Source: Zonotrichia leucophrys gambelii (taxonomy: Eukaryota; Chordata; Aves; Passeriformes; Passerellidae). Taken from it: a DNA stretch of 64,000 nt. The DNA is taken from contig NC_088178.1 in NCBI RefSeq assembly GCF_028769735.1, positions 30,900,357-30,964,356 of the forward strand, written 5' to 3'. The position numbers were made by a program, and so were the translations under genes. Every line of letters starts with the position of its first letter. Positions within the stretch are counted from its first letter, which is position 1. Positions 43,101-58,100 of the stretch are shown in pieces. The notes under the pieces are model-generated. The model ran no database searches and had not been told where the DNA came from. It was given only the letters and a program-made list of their open reading frames with translations.

Positions 43101-46100
43101 TAATAGATCATGTCTGCAGAGCAGTGTCTGGTAAATTACCCTACATAAAGCTGCACAATTTAACATATGACATGTTGATAGCTCAAGGCATTTCCAAAGC
43201 TCGAAAATGTCTTATTTTGCCTTTAAAAAGGGCATTCTTTGAAGCAAGCACCCACAGTTTCACTGAAAGACCCACTGCCCAAATGCGTGACCAACTTTTG
43301 CACATGGTCACTAGTACTCAGTATGCGATTAGAATACAGAAATAAAACCGTTCAGATGGGGATTTGGTGAGTCATAAGTATTTATGTTTATTTAACATTG
43401 TACATAAAATGCATTATTATTATGAATGTCTGCCTTTCTGTACAGTCTCTGTACTGCATACTGTCTGGTATAATGAACAAAGCACCAGCTCCTAGTTGTT
43501 TCTGAACCATTAGATATACACTGACAATTAAGAGTTTGTAAGGCTATGTTAACTAGATGCAGTATTTTAACAGGCAGGCACATTTTCATTTATTTTGCCT
43601 TCATTTCTGAAACCTCTGCCACTCACTGTAGGATGTGCTCTATGGTCTTAGCAGTGTTAACAGTGGCTCTGTGTCTGGAACAGTGAATACATTCTCTAAA
43701 TTATAATATGGCCAGATTCAATTTAATAATATATTTGAGCAAATACAGTTGCTCAGAAAGGGTCAGAAGTAATGCTTTATTCCAAGTTTTTTCACTTATT
43801 AATAAAAACAGACTTCTACTGTTTTCTCTATTTTGTCTTCATAAAAGAAAATACTCTGAAATCAAAAGCTTGACTTCACACAAAACCTACACTGTCTTTA
43901 AACAAAAGAAGAGGACTGTGACTACTGATGTTTTCTGTTTTCTATAGGCTTCTAAAGGAACAACATATTATGCTAAGTTGGTGTGCATCCTTTGAGCCAG
44001 GTTCGATTCCTAGGACTGTTAGCAAATAAATAATCCACTATTAGTTACAGGTTTTTATTCCTCAAAGAACTTCTTGGCATTTCCGACATACACAATTAAT
44101 GAGAGATTGTTACACACTAATGCAGAAAACAACGTCTCCATACATTTCGTTATTAGGTGTTACAACAACGAAATTATTAATTGAATGGTGATCTGAAAAC
44201 GGAATAATTTTGGATGTAAGAGGACTTAAGTCTGGAAAATTTCAAGTTAGCTAGATATTTCTAAAAACTGATACACACTGACTCCTAAACCTGCACACAG
44301 ACTGACTTGCGATGCTACTATACCAAGCGCTGTGCATTATGAGAAAAGTCTTTCTAGGAAACGACCCATTTCTTGCAGAAGCAGGTGTCAAGTTAGTGTC
44401 TAAAGCACAGAACTGGCTCAGATTTCCCCTCCATTTCAAAAGAAAAATACATTATATGCTCATTGTATAAGACTAGGTTTATTATAACTCATTTGAAGAT
44501 TTTCCATTTTGTGATGGGTAACCTAAACCTAATTTGGAACTTGTCTTCTATTGCTGTTGGTGTATCAATTTAGAACAAACAACTGAAAAGTATAATCCTA
44601 GATGTAAATCCACATCTAGACTGAAATTATTATAGGACTAAAGCCCATATATATGAATCATTAGATGTGTATCAGCTATATGTAGAATTAATGAAAACGT
44701 GACCACAAAAAATAAAATCTTCTGGGAATGCTTCTTATTGTTCAAAAGAAAGGGTACTCAGTAATAACCCAGCCCAGTATCTGCTTCATTACAGGAATGG
44801 GCCATGGGCCTTCCTTGCATCTTAACAAGTGTTCAGGATCCAAAAACTGGACATTTGGTTAAATATAGATGCTGAATCAGACCCTCACTATTTTGTAAGA
44901 GGGAGGAGATATTCTTACAGACTTCACAGCAGTGCCAGAATAAAACACACTTGTTATACATAAATGATATGAAAGGTGTATTCCAGCTGGAATGTTTAAC
45001 ACATGAATATTTAACAGACTGACAAGGAACATGTGTAGAAGAAACATCTCAGACAAATCAAAACCAGACCAAAATAGGAGGCAAAATAAGATTTGGGGGA
45101 TTTGGGGAGATTCTCAGAATACATATTAATCTTAGCAACACCAAAAAAGTTTTTAAGAGAGTTGTGAAAAAATATGAGAAGATGGAAGCTGTAGGAATAA
45201 GAATTTAGTTTACTGTGATGAAGGATCAGAAAACTCCTTCCCAGTCTCAGAAGTAGAACAAGTCTCATCTCCTTACAAAAAATCACAAAATCTTACAAAA
45301 CCCAAGCATCTTACAGTCCTAGACTCAGCTTTATGCACTGCAGATGTACCGTAACATCTTGAGAATAAGTAAGCAATAAAATCATAATTATATAAGAACT
45401 TGCTGACTGGAAGTTCTGGTACTATTTTCTTAGCTAAAAATGCTTAATATTAGGCCCAGATGCCCAGAAGTTAATCTCTGGTTTAATCTCTCACTCATTC
45501 CTAGAAACTGATGTCTTATATTTGATAAATATTAATAATCACATAAATAATAACTGGAAATTAATTTCTGCTCATATATGAGATAAGGTTGTAATATCCT
45601 GTAAAAACTGTGAAATCCTAGGAACTGGAGGCAAAATAAATTTTGCAATTTGAGCTTTCAGCATTACAGTTTTATTGCTGAATCAACTACAGTGCTTTTT
45701 TGTTAGGGTCATCTGCCACTGAAAAGAACAGTCGTGAAATAGTATACTCCTAATAAACAACTAATGCACTGTTATTATTGCTGTTGTTGTTACACGTCTC
45801 CATTAAAACTGCAATTTTTGAAGTGGTACACATTAACACCCAAGTTACTTACACTTTTCTGTGCAATGTATGAAGCCAGTTGCTATTACACAGATACCAA
45901 AGAGGTGGACTGAAAACAGGTAAGCTTAACATTCAGCTATAAAGGTGCTGCTAACATCCTTTGCTACACGGAATTTATAGCAGGAAGGTTTCTGTGGCTA
46001 GTAATTCTGCTCTTGGTGCCATGAAGAATTCTACTCTGTCTTTCCCAATGGTATTCTAAGCAAATGCCCTCAGGACACGTGTACCTTCAGATACTGTGCT

Positions 46101-49100
46101 TAAACTCTGTAGGTAATGCCTAAGAAGGCATTACCACAGGACACCTAATCTCATCTCTTGAGACCTTGAAGGAATTGTACATCAACAGAAATGTTATGGT
46201 CTGCAGTCTGAATTTGCCTTCTCCAATGAGACACCACACCACAGTATTCATTCTGATTGGTTGATACAAACAAAAGCTACTGCAAAACGTCAGTGTGTAG
46301 AGGGAAGATTTCACAGTGCATGCTTGTACCCTACTTTTTCCTATGTCCCCTCTCTTAAAAAAATGGAAAGTGAGGAGAAAGACATTATAGCTGTACTATA
46401 TTATTTATAAATGTGAAATATGTGAATTTATTATCAGCACTCACTAAATATTCCAGAACTCTGGAGAAGCTAAAACAAGCCCAAACTATTAACTAACAAT
46501 TTTGCAACAGTTTTATTTTACCTACTTTTTATTTCCATGTGTAGTCTGTGAGCATACACACACATAGATTTTAAATTTTAATTGGAAGGATTTTTTTCAC
46601 TGTGACTCTAAAATGCAAGGTTTTAACACTCAAGGTGACATGTGTCCACATGTTACTGAATAATAACACTTTTTGTCACCTATATTTAGCTAGCGGGCTA
46701 TATACATTCTTTCGAGTTGAGCGGAAGTGACTGTTCTGCTAAGAGAGCAATCCCTTCATACTAGGGACATCTTTGTGGAATTCTTCTGGCTAAAAAATCA
46801 GTAGAACATGTTCAAGGATTCATAAGTGCTATTTCCATTATCTGTAACCTCCACGGTCCCAGGTCCTGTAATCTGTTTCCTTCTGTTCTGTCAATGTCCT
46901 TCAACCCTCATTTCCTAGTCCACATTCTTAAGTAATTCTCCATCCTGAATCCCAAATTATTCTCCCTTCTTTTCCTAAGCACATTTTTATTACCATTCTG
47001 CTGCCATTTATGAAACAAGACTGCTCCTGAATGACATTTCCATTCTGTTCACCCTTAGAGATAAAAATGTTTTATACATTTTTAATGTGAAGAGCTGGTC
47101 CAAAATCAAAAGGCCATGTAAGAAGGTACATAAAGGCCAATCAAATAAAGGGACTGGTGCATAGTAAATCTACTTTCTATACCTGAATACATAGCACTAA
47201 TTAAATATCTCAGTGAGCAGTAGCATTTGTCTAGTCTCCTCTGAAATTGTGTCATTTACACTGCACCATCACCCATTAAAACAAAATCAGCTCTTCATGT
47301 CTCCTAAAACATTTTGCCAGCCAAGAATCAATCTGTTTGGAAGCCTGTCACAGAAAATAACTGTGAAGAGTGACATCAACATTCCAACAATATTGTAAAT
47401 TATAAGGTAACTAGAAACTAATTTGAAAAAAAAGAGAGATGTTTTGTACAAACAACTGTGTTGACAGAGAGATTAATAAAAGGAAATGTCCAAAAAAAAG
47501 ACTTTATGTTACCAGAAGAAAAATACTCAATATACATTCCATTCCTGTGTATAATTCAGCATTATGAATTTGAAAGTTGAAATTCTAAATCTTGCAAATA
47601 TTTTTTAATTTGCTCAATTAAAGACAGGTATCTGTATGGGTTCCACAGGAAAGGTCCTGGGTTAAGGCTTTCTTGTAAGTCAAATGAGACTTGAACTAGT
47701 TGAACTAGCCTGAAATAATGGTTCAGAAACTCCATCTTTCTCTACTGCTTCTATATTGTATCTTCTCTCTCTCTCTTTTTTTTTTTTTTAGACAGATGGG
47801 GTTCTTAAAGAGCAACCTAAATTTGTGTGGCAATTATTACAGAATTCCAAGAAAAGCTGCAAACATATGCATTAAAAATAGCAAGAAATTTTGACTTTCT
47901 CATGGTTTAAGCAGCAGACCTCATGCCAGAGAAACTGATACCGAAGTATCAGAAGTTTTTTGACTGCCCTTTTAGTATTTTCTGGAAGGTTTTCTTTACT
48001 CTAGTAACCCAGTTTGGGCTTGCCTAAGGTGAAGAGAGTGATCTATAAACTGAACTAGGGGCATAAAAAATGAAAATAAGCAGATATATGGGATCCTGTT
48101 ACAAGCAAACCACACAGACAGTATTTAAAAGTTATGATCACTGTCAGTTAGCCAAGGGGAAATCAGTACTGATTGACAGATACACTTGCCTGGTGGGAGA
48201 AGCTTGGTTTCCAATCTCAGAGTACTAATTTTATGTTAAAGAGGTCTCAGGAAAAAAAAATCAAAAGAAACAAAGAAACAAAAATAATCACACAAAAACC
48301 CAAACAACAAAACCAAAAAACCCAAAACCAACTTATCCAGAGCATCCTCATACAGGAACCACTCTGTTGAGATTTTTACAGCAGTAGAGCTCTTCTGAAT
48401 GTTTGCCCATTCAGACTTCTCAATCACCTGAACAAGACAGGTTATTGCTAAGAAAATATGTGGTCTGAGCAATAGCAGTGTTTCTTTTTTTTTATGAGTG
48501 CTACTTCCAGGATGGCAGCATTGTGGGGGTTTTTTGTTTGGTGCTGGCTTTTTGGTTGGTTGGGTATTAAAATAGGGCTGATCAAATGTTTTAGAACGCT
48601 AATGTTTTTGACATCCCAGACTTCCTTCCCTGTCAATGCAGCAATAGCAATATTTCTTCTTCTGCTTAAAAGGCACAATACCAGATGTCCATCTAAACTG
48701 TGATTAACAGGGCTTGATTAATGGTTAAGTGGAATAAAAAATCCTCTGGAGGGGAAAAAAGGAAGTAATAAAAAAAAATAGAAAATAGAAAGCAAGTGGA
48801 AATGGAAAAAACTAGGTAAGCAAGGGAAACAGGAACAAGATGATGCAGAAGGGTAAATAGAAGAACAATCTGTAGCATAAGTGCAAGAGAGTTTATAAGA
48901 CTGATCAGGTATCCAGGAACAGCAGCAAATTATCCATATGTCCTTCACTGAAGACAGGTCTACCACAAGTTGTATTTAATAAGCAGTCTAAAAGCATTGA
49001 GTTAAAATGGGACTTTGGTTATCCTGACAGCTGCAAAATTGAATAAACTATTCAAAAAGTCAATTTCTGAATCAAAAATTTGAATGTAAAGCACAGCGAT

Positions 49101-52100
49101 TTTGTAATTAAGAAGTGTGAACTGAAAGAACTTCAAATCCTAGCATGTTTTCGAGATACAATTAATATTATGACATACAAAGAGTTGTTTCTTGAATCTT
49201 AACCATCAGCAATAATTTCTTATAATTCACCTAAACATTTTCTAGTTAACAGTACACTCCCATCCATTGAATCCATTTAAGTCAAACGATAACTGTAAAC
49301 TATGTAGTAAACTGTGTATAAATGAGACTTTGATAGTGACAATAAGTTATTACTTGATCTTGATAAAATGAGAATTGGATAGTCACAATAAGTTATTACT
49401 TTATCTTGATTTCTGGATAATACACTAATGAAATTTTTCCTGAATGCTAACAACAAAGACAGAACCCTAAAGATAATGAGCATGTACTGGTAAAATGCAG
49501 AGTGAGATGACAGTAGATATATATCCTGAATGTTTTAAGAAATGCAATAAGGAACTTGACCAAAAGAAAGTTACCTGAAACACAACTATGTATTTTCCTA
49601 TTATTAATAGACAAAATGAAGGTTAACATATGGTTTTCTTCTTGGAGTATCTTTTGTGAGAGATCTCAATCACTAAACCTAATCAAAGCTTCTATAAAAC
49701 CTGAAAGGATTAATATAGATTAAATGGGACAAGTTGGGAATACTAGAAAACAGAAGACTGACTTTCTAGTCTCACATGCCAGAAGGCTGTTCCAAATTGG
49801 TATTCTATTCTAAGGATGGAAGCCAATGCTTTTCAATCTCAGGCTTTTTTTGACATACCAATAATTATCCCCATTCTCTCTTCCTGCTTCACTACAGGCT
49901 AGGAAAAGAAGTGAAGAAATGCTTGACTTGAGGATTACTGTCCTAAAAATCTGAAAATTAAATCAGTTTGCCAGTGACTCTATAGTCTTGCAAAACACTT
50001 TTAACTATGTGTTTCCTGATTATTTTATGCCAAGACATAAGTCCCCGTTTCCCTCGCTGTGATTTGGATACCTACCCTGCTAAGCGCTACTTTGTTAAGC
50101 AACTTGTGCTGGAACACTGAAGCAGCTATGTGTCTTCACAGAGCATATAAAAGCCATCATTCAGACTTAAAGAAAAAAAAAAAGATGGCAGTGGATTGGC
50201 CCCCCACTCTTCAAATACTTCCCACCCACCAGAGAATTCAAACAAAAAAAACTATTCCACAGTGCACATTCCATCCTACTGGTATTCCCAGAATAGAAGT
50301 GTTTCAATTGTTTGGCACAGTGCATCACCAGGAATAAATACATCAAGCCAACCAGAGCTTGCATTAGGTATTAAGACCTATAATTTCTGGGATATTCTGA
50401 CATTTTGTCACAATATCAATACAATTACATTTTCAATTGCTTTGAGTGCTACTGGGAAATGGTCCTGAAGCAAGAACAACTTCTCACACACTCTGCAAGT
50501 CTCTCATCTTGAGCAACACACAAGCATTAAAACCAAACAAATAAGAGGCTTCCTTTACCAAATAAACGTCTCCTCATCTTTTGTAATGTGATAGTACATG
50601 GCAACATTCTTCTTACTCAGTAGTTCCCATGGAAGATTTTCTTAAGGTCAGAATATTTCTTTTATTACAGATTCAGTACATTAACTCAGCAGATCTGGAA
50701 ACAACTTTCAGTACATTAACTCAGCAGATTTCCAAACAACTTTCAGCTGTATACAAAATCTGCTGCAAACTACTTTCTACCTAGTTCTATGAAAGCTGCA
50801 AAACAAATGAACAAAATCACCTCCAACAACTTCTTGATCAATGTTTATCACTACTGAGGTGTTGCCAAAGAAAATGGCAGGTTTCCTTCAGGGGTCCGTC
50901 ATGCATTACAGAGGACTCACAGCTGCAAGTCAAGTACAAACTCCTCCTGAGAGAAATCTTGTGTTCTAAATAAGATTATATTTTGGCAATCTGCAATTGC
51001 CTTTAAAAAAAAGTTTCAATGGTGAAATACACTGCAAATATAACACAAAAAACCTTCAGATCCCTTGCTTTTTGTTCATATTTATTTTGATGTAGAATTG
51101 AAACTAATAGAGTGAGAATACGAAAACCATAAAATTCCTCTAAAACAGAGGACAACAATGAAGAAGCATGCGATAAACTAAAACTGCATTTTGTAACAAG
51201 AAGACAGATTGATAGAACACAGAGAAAGACAGACAATAATGAAACACAAACCAGATATTCCAGATGCCAGATGCATAGATAATGTCAAAATTGATGCCTG
51301 TAATGACAACAGCTATAGTACAAGAACTGGACATCTATACTAATAATTTGCATAAACTTTCTTTACCCTTGGAGGGATGCAACCTCACAATTATTTAGAA
51401 GCATCTACATTAGTAACATTAGCAGCATTTGGTTGAGGGATTGCATTAAATGGTCAGGAGGAAGCTGTGAGTAACCACAACATAACTTACCACAGCTTCT
51501 GTAGTGCAGCTAAAGCAGCAGAGAAAGACAATATAATACGTAGCTGTCATCGAATATAAACATAGCCCATAAAAACATAAGCACATAATTTAATCTTCTA
51601 ATCAAATATATAGCTTTCATCTGTCTTTGAAAAAGAAAAGAAAAGCTAAGGACATGGGTGAAAAGTAAACCAATCCCAGCTTACTCCACTTCCCTGTAAG
51701 TGGAAATAATGTACAAGACCATAGCAAGGGAAAGCAAACACATATGGCTTTCTCCTTTATTACGCTAAGCATGACTGATACCAAAGTTAAAATGCCCTAA
51801 TGTGACAGTGGTCACAGGGGTTCTTGGATGAGGGAAGAGACTAAAATGTTGACTCCATGTTCAGAAGGCTTGATTTATTATTTTATTATATATATATTAC
51901 ACTATAACTAACTAAAAAGAAATAGAAGGAAAAAGTTTCCTCTCAGAAGGCTAGCTAAGAATAGAATGGAATGAATAACAAAGGTCTGTGGCTTGGACAG
52001 AGAGAGAGAGAGCCACCTCTGCTGTGAGCGGTCACTAAATCCAAACATCCACCCAAGACCAATCACGGATCCACCTGTTGCATTCCACAGCAGCAGATAA

Positions 52101-55100
52101 CCATTGTTTACAATTTGTTTCTAAGGCCTCAGCTTCTCAGAAGGGAAAAAATACTAAGAAAGGATTTTCACAAAAAGATGTCTATGACACCCTAACATCA
52201 GGAAAACATGTTTTAAGATAGTGCCCAGCTACCCCAACAGTTTGCAAGTGCTCATCAGGTCTGGGTGAAAGAATGAGCAGACAGGCCAAGACAGTGCAAG
52301 CTTGTTTGAAAGGTCAAAAAAAGCACAGCTATACAGACTACAGTCCTACCCTTCCACAAATGCCCCAGAAAGGCTCTTGGGGTCACACAGTGAGAACAGA
52401 AGCTACTTCCTCTTTCAGTTTCATTTATTATGCAGTCTACAAGCAGAATGTTACCCATAAACAAGAGAATCTTTCCAAATGCAGAGCAGTCTGTATTAAG
52501 GATCACTGTCATTCAGTTGCCCTAGATTGGTTGCACAACTACAACTTCTTATTTTAAAGGCAAAATTAATACAGGCAAATTCAATACTTTAAAGCAAATT
52601 CACTGCAGGATGCCTTTTAAAGATAATCTTTGGTACAGACATAAAACTATGATACTTTGCCTTAAAGTATGACAGAAAATGGTTAGAGATGACACATTTT
52701 AGCACAAGCCCCTAAGGACTAGTCAAATCTAACAAACTTTAATTTCCACGTTGAATGCAGTATTATCATTAACTGATCCCACTAACTGAACTGGCCCAAC
52801 AGCTTAAAACAAGTCAAAAAACAGGTGACCAAATATACATTAATTGACCATCCACATCCCCCAAGAGTCACTCTGCGGGGAAAAAAAGAAACACTTCCCC
52901 ACACTGTTCCTTTACCATGCCATCCTTTCTTACTATATTTTTCTTATACTTTTGAGGGAGAAGAACATAAATAAACAACATTTTTAGGATTTCTCATCTA
53001 TCTTATTCTGGCAGTGGTTACAGTGTACATAACAGGGAAGAGTCTTGGAAAAAGGCTCTTGGCAGTTGGCGGGGTTTATTTTTTTCTGCTTGCAGAGCCG
53101 CATTTCCAGGTGTACTATACAACTTCATTGATTGTCATTGACTCAGAATTCTAGTGCGCTTCTTAATTTGTTTTCCATCTCCACTTACAGATTCACTTTA
53201 TTTGGGGTTACTTTCACTTTGTTAAGAAACTTTCACTGATTTCTATTCCTATTCCGCTTGTCAGTATCCTAAACCACTCATTCACTACCTACAGATTTTT
53301 GATTCCCCCAGTTGAAAGGAAAACCTTTCATTATAAAAGGATTGGAAGAAAAAGCCAAGTTCCCAGTAGCTGAGCTCTCTTTAGCATCCTCTCTACAATT
53401 CCAAAATAAGCTTCCAGACAGCTGCCAAGATGGTTTTTTCCCTCAGACTGGAGCCCAAAATGGTGCCTAACCTCAAGTTTGTGGACTGTTGTTACATGGC
53501 TCTTGCCACAACACTTAGTCATTTGTGAAAAGCCTATCAGCATAAATCAGAAATGATCGGCTCTGCATGAACTGCATAACTACAAATACAATATAATATA
53601 ACATTATGTTACTTGCTTTCCAAATGAAATTATGCATTCCTAGTTATAATAAATCTGTTAGCAATATATATGTACCTACTGTATGCATATTTACGTAAGT
53701 ACACACACACACATATATATACGTGTGAAAGAACTGTATTATCTCACAAATCCTACACAAACCTTTAAATTACATATGAAGGTAAATATTATAAGAGTTC
53801 AAGAGTATTGGTCACAGGGCACATCACTTCCCTGTTTATAGCAGCTGCTTAGATGCTAGCACAGATATTGCATTGTACTGAAACTAAGAAAAAGGCGCAT
53901 TCACAAATACAGCTTATTGCCTTTTGTCTGTTAGAATAAAGCAACACAGCATAGGAATTATTTATTCTACTGGGGGGGTGGGAGGAATCTAAAAATAAAT
54001 ATTGTATTTTGCTACACTTAGCTAGTTTTTAGCAATCTGATCATATCCAGGAAGTTATGACTCTTAGAAAAATATCAATGATGAAAAAAGCCAGTTAATT
54101 TTAATGTAATATCCACTAAAATAATTTATATATTAATACCAGAGTTATTATTCCATATATTCATCTATTTCAAAGTACACTGATTATAAAGGACACTTAC
54201 TCAGCTACCAAATTTCAAGCACATCAGCTTGTATAAGTGTAGATGATCTGCATGCAATAGATACTCACTTTCTTCCATATATAATCAGCTGCACAGAAGA
54301 GAAAATTATGTGGTATCCCAGCCCACTCATGTTAGAGCTCCTCTTTCTGGTGAAACATACTCCTGAAGTACAAATGGGTTCCCGCTCTTACCACATCAGA
54401 AGTACACACTAAATCATCTATTTTAACAGACATCTATTGGTTTAATGGAGGTACAAGCATGGGACTTCCTGCTGAAGAAGTAACCCACCAAAAATCTTTT
54501 GGGAACCTTAATAAGTGGTCCTCTTTATGGAGAGGATCATTCTAGGCAAAACTTTTTTCTTGGCAGATGTCAGAGGTCAATCAAAGGCATCATTCCAGGT
54601 TTTAGTAAAACAGAAGACCTTTGACTTCAAAGTGACTGCTTAACACAGTACCTTCAAAGAGTAAAGTCACTTGTACAGCTCTCTTGTTCAGCACAATCTA
54701 GGAGGGAAAGGATGATTTCATTTATGTGGAATGAGGCTGGAAAAATGCAAATATCCCTTAGTTAGAAGGAACAGTCAGATGTATCCCATCTCTGCCCATG
54801 AAAAGATGCCTATAATTTGTACTGGCACGTGGACAGCACTGAATTTCTACATCGGCAGTAGACTCTCTGGGATTATCTCACAAGAGAGAGAGATTCCCTC
54901 CTGGCTACTTTTATTTCTGGGTGCTTATAGCATCCCAGATGCTGCAAAGTGCCGCAGCAGATTAATGTGATAAAAACTCTTGATGCTTCATATGGATTGC
55001 AGCTCTATTATTTGGAATGGCAGGTATGAAGCTATCTATACCTGGAGAGAAGTGAATTCCAGAAACTGGAATTCCAGTACCATAAAAGCTTGGTACCAAC

Positions 55101-58100
55101 AAATATAGACTGACAATATGAAAAAAAAAAAAAAAAAAAAAGCAGAAACATTCACATAAAGTTTAAGTTGCACAAGCCTTTTATCCAAAATTATACTCAG
55201 TCACTGTTGAGATCTGTTGCTTAAGAATACTTAGATATCAATGACATCCACTTAACTCTAACAAGCAGGCATTTGTTTCCTGTCATTCTAACAAAAATAA
55301 AACACAAGTTTATTATAAAGTCTTAAACCCCCCACAGTTACCTATTTGACTTGTCACCACTTTCCCACATCATCTTCATGGACTTTGAGTCCTGTGTATC
55401 ACACCACCTCCCAAGTAAGTGTTCACAGAAAATAAAGTTGAAAAGAACTTTGAAAGGCTCTTCTGTTAGTCTTCTTCCAGGATTTCTTGGGTACTTCTTC
55501 ACTGTTTCCTCAACCTCTGACTGAAACACCTCCTTCAAAGTCCCAAATGATTCAGTACAAGTTCCATATATGGAAATCTAAACATTCAAGTTCACTTATA
55601 TGTTGTACAGTGCACAGCTACCACATTTACCTTACTTTCACTGTAACAAAGTAAGGTTGTTAACAAATATGGGTATTTATCTTCCCTATATTAAACAAAT
55701 CAGAGTATTAGTCCATAAAACCTTGTTCCTAACCTCACAGGAAAGCTCTTATGTTTATGTGCTTTAATAGTCCTAAGTCAACATAATTTACACTATTCCT
55801 AGATGCTTCTGCATTATTTTATTAGATTATTAGACAATAATGTTATGTCAGACTCCCTGACATAATATCCAGATGCTAAGGAATCACATTAGCAGATTTT
55901 GTAAATCTGACTGCGCGAGTCGGATACTAGCAACAAAAAACTCAAATAAATACAGTTAAGCAACTGTGAATGAGACATGCCTTTACACTTCAGGAGTGAA
56001 TGCAGAACAAAGAGATTTGCTCATATCCAAGTGAAGATCAGTTATCGAATTTACTAAATCATCTCCACATTTCTGTGTGTTTAACTCAAACAGCATTTTT
56101 TCTTCTGACCAGATGATTATGGCCAATTTATTTTATTTTTGTGTATTACATAACAGTAACAACTACTTAACCTGTGCCGAATAAGATATTTATGACTCTA
56201 ATATAAGGATACAGTGTAGAGAAATACAGGCCTAGTAGAACAGGAGAGACTTTGAGAAGCAGAGATGTAAGATTGGATGATAATACACTATACAGGCTTG
56301 GGATGGTAGTAGAGAGAATTTCCCCTCAACTATACATTAGTATCCTGCTTGTTAAAAAATATAACCAAGTTTAATTAGTCAACAAGAAGCCTAGCTTATT
56401 AAAATCTTTCTAGATAATGTCCAGTGACTGTTATACATAACCCGCTCAGTAGAGTATAACTATGCATAACAGTTCCATTAATCTCCTTGATTATAGGTGT
56501 TCTGATTGTATTGTCCTCGCTCATGGCTGAGCCAATACCTCACTACCAAGAATGACTCAGCTTAAGTCAATAAGCTAAACGATGCACAACACTCAAGTGC
56601 TAAAGGATAGCAAATGTAGAACCTGGATACTTTCAGATACTCTAGAATCTTACTTGGACTTGAAAATGCAGTAATTAATTTGGCTCAAGAAATACAAAAA
56701 GTGCTAGACCACTAGGTGAGGAAAAATTGTATTACCTAAATCCTACCAGTTTTTTTGCCTATTCACTTACTGACTAAACCATCTCTGGTGTGGAGTACTT
56801 TTCATATTTTCACAGAACCACAAAATGATTTGGGTTGGAAGAGACCTTGAAGCTCATCCCATTCCAACCCTATGTCATGGGAATGGACACCTTCCACTCG
56901 ACTAGGTTACTCAGAGTCCCTTTCAACCTGGCCTTAGACACTTACAGTGATGGTGCAGCCACAGCTTCTCTAGGCAACCTTTTTCAGCACCTAATCACCC
57001 TTGGAATAAAAAATTTCTTCCTTACATCCAACCAAAATCCTCTTTCAGTTAAAAACCATTGCCCCTTGTCCTGTCAATAGAAATCTTGGGGGAAACAAAA
57101 AGGAAAAAAAAAACCAACCAAAAAAGAAGGGTTAAAAAAAGGTATAATAAAATCTTTCTCCATCTTTCTCACAAACCCCCATTATACATATCAAAAAGCT
57201 GAACAATCTCAACTCTTTTGACCTTTCCTTTTTTCACCTCATAGGAGAGGTGCTCCAGCCTGTTAACCATCTTTGTGGCCCTCCTATGGACCCACTCCAA
57301 GATCTCTGCCTTGCTTGTGTTGGGAATGCTGGAGACAGATGCAGTACCTTCAGGGTCTGAAGGTGGGGTCTCACCAGAGTGGAGCAGAGGGGCAGAATTA
57401 CCTCCCTCAACCTGGTGCACCACTTCTTTTCATGCAGCCCAGGACACCACTGGCTTTCTGGGGTGCAGGTGCACATTGACAGTCCACAGCCAATTTTTCA
57501 TCCACCAAGTCCCAAGTCCTTCTTCTGCAGCATTGCTCTCAAATCATTCATCCTCCAGCTTGTGCTGATAATGGGGATCACCTGACCCAGGTGTAGGACC
57601 TTGCACTTGGCCTTGCTTGACTTCAAGCAGCTTGCAGATGCTCCAGGTTGTCATGCCCCCCGTCCCCCACCCCGAATGGCATCCCTTCCTTTTAGTGTAT
57701 CAGCTGAACCACCCACCTTGGTGTCATTTGCAGCCTGTGCTGAGGGTGCACTTGACCTCATTTCTTTTATTGATGTACATCCTGAATAGCACTGGTTTCA
57801 ATACGAACATCACTCGTTACTGGTTCTCACATGGATACTGAACTAGTGACTGTAACTCTTGGGACACGGATGGTGTGGAGGACATTACGACAGAACCAGA
57901 CAAAAAATGAAGCAGCATGCTGAGAGAGAACGTTTTCACTCAAAAGACCTGTCTGCAGTAAAAACAACAGGGAACACATTACAAAGTGTTTAAAAGACTT
58001 AAAATTTTTCCCAGCCTCCCAAGTTTATTCCACAGTGAATCATTTTATGTAAAACTAGGATGCTGGCAAAATCAGGTATGGCTGAAGCTCTGTAACTAGG

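Larger units (their letters stand above)
42951..51794. other. SLC44A5 intron 1a, central part
   Basis: 8.8 kb of AT-rich sequence with two short tandem duplications and the A/C-rich tract near 48.3 kb. No exon or repeat family is recognised. Confidence 0.7.
52196..56810. other. SLC44A5 intron 1a, between LTR and CR1
   Basis: It holds the CA/TA microsatellite and the poly(A) run. The open frames near 52255-52557 and 54731-54970 have no recognisable motif. Confidence 0.7.

Noticed and set aside
43990..44025. tRNA-like T-loop (GGTTCGATTCC)
   Set aside because: The T stem has a mismatch, and no D arm, anticodon arm or matching acceptor stem could be found upstream.
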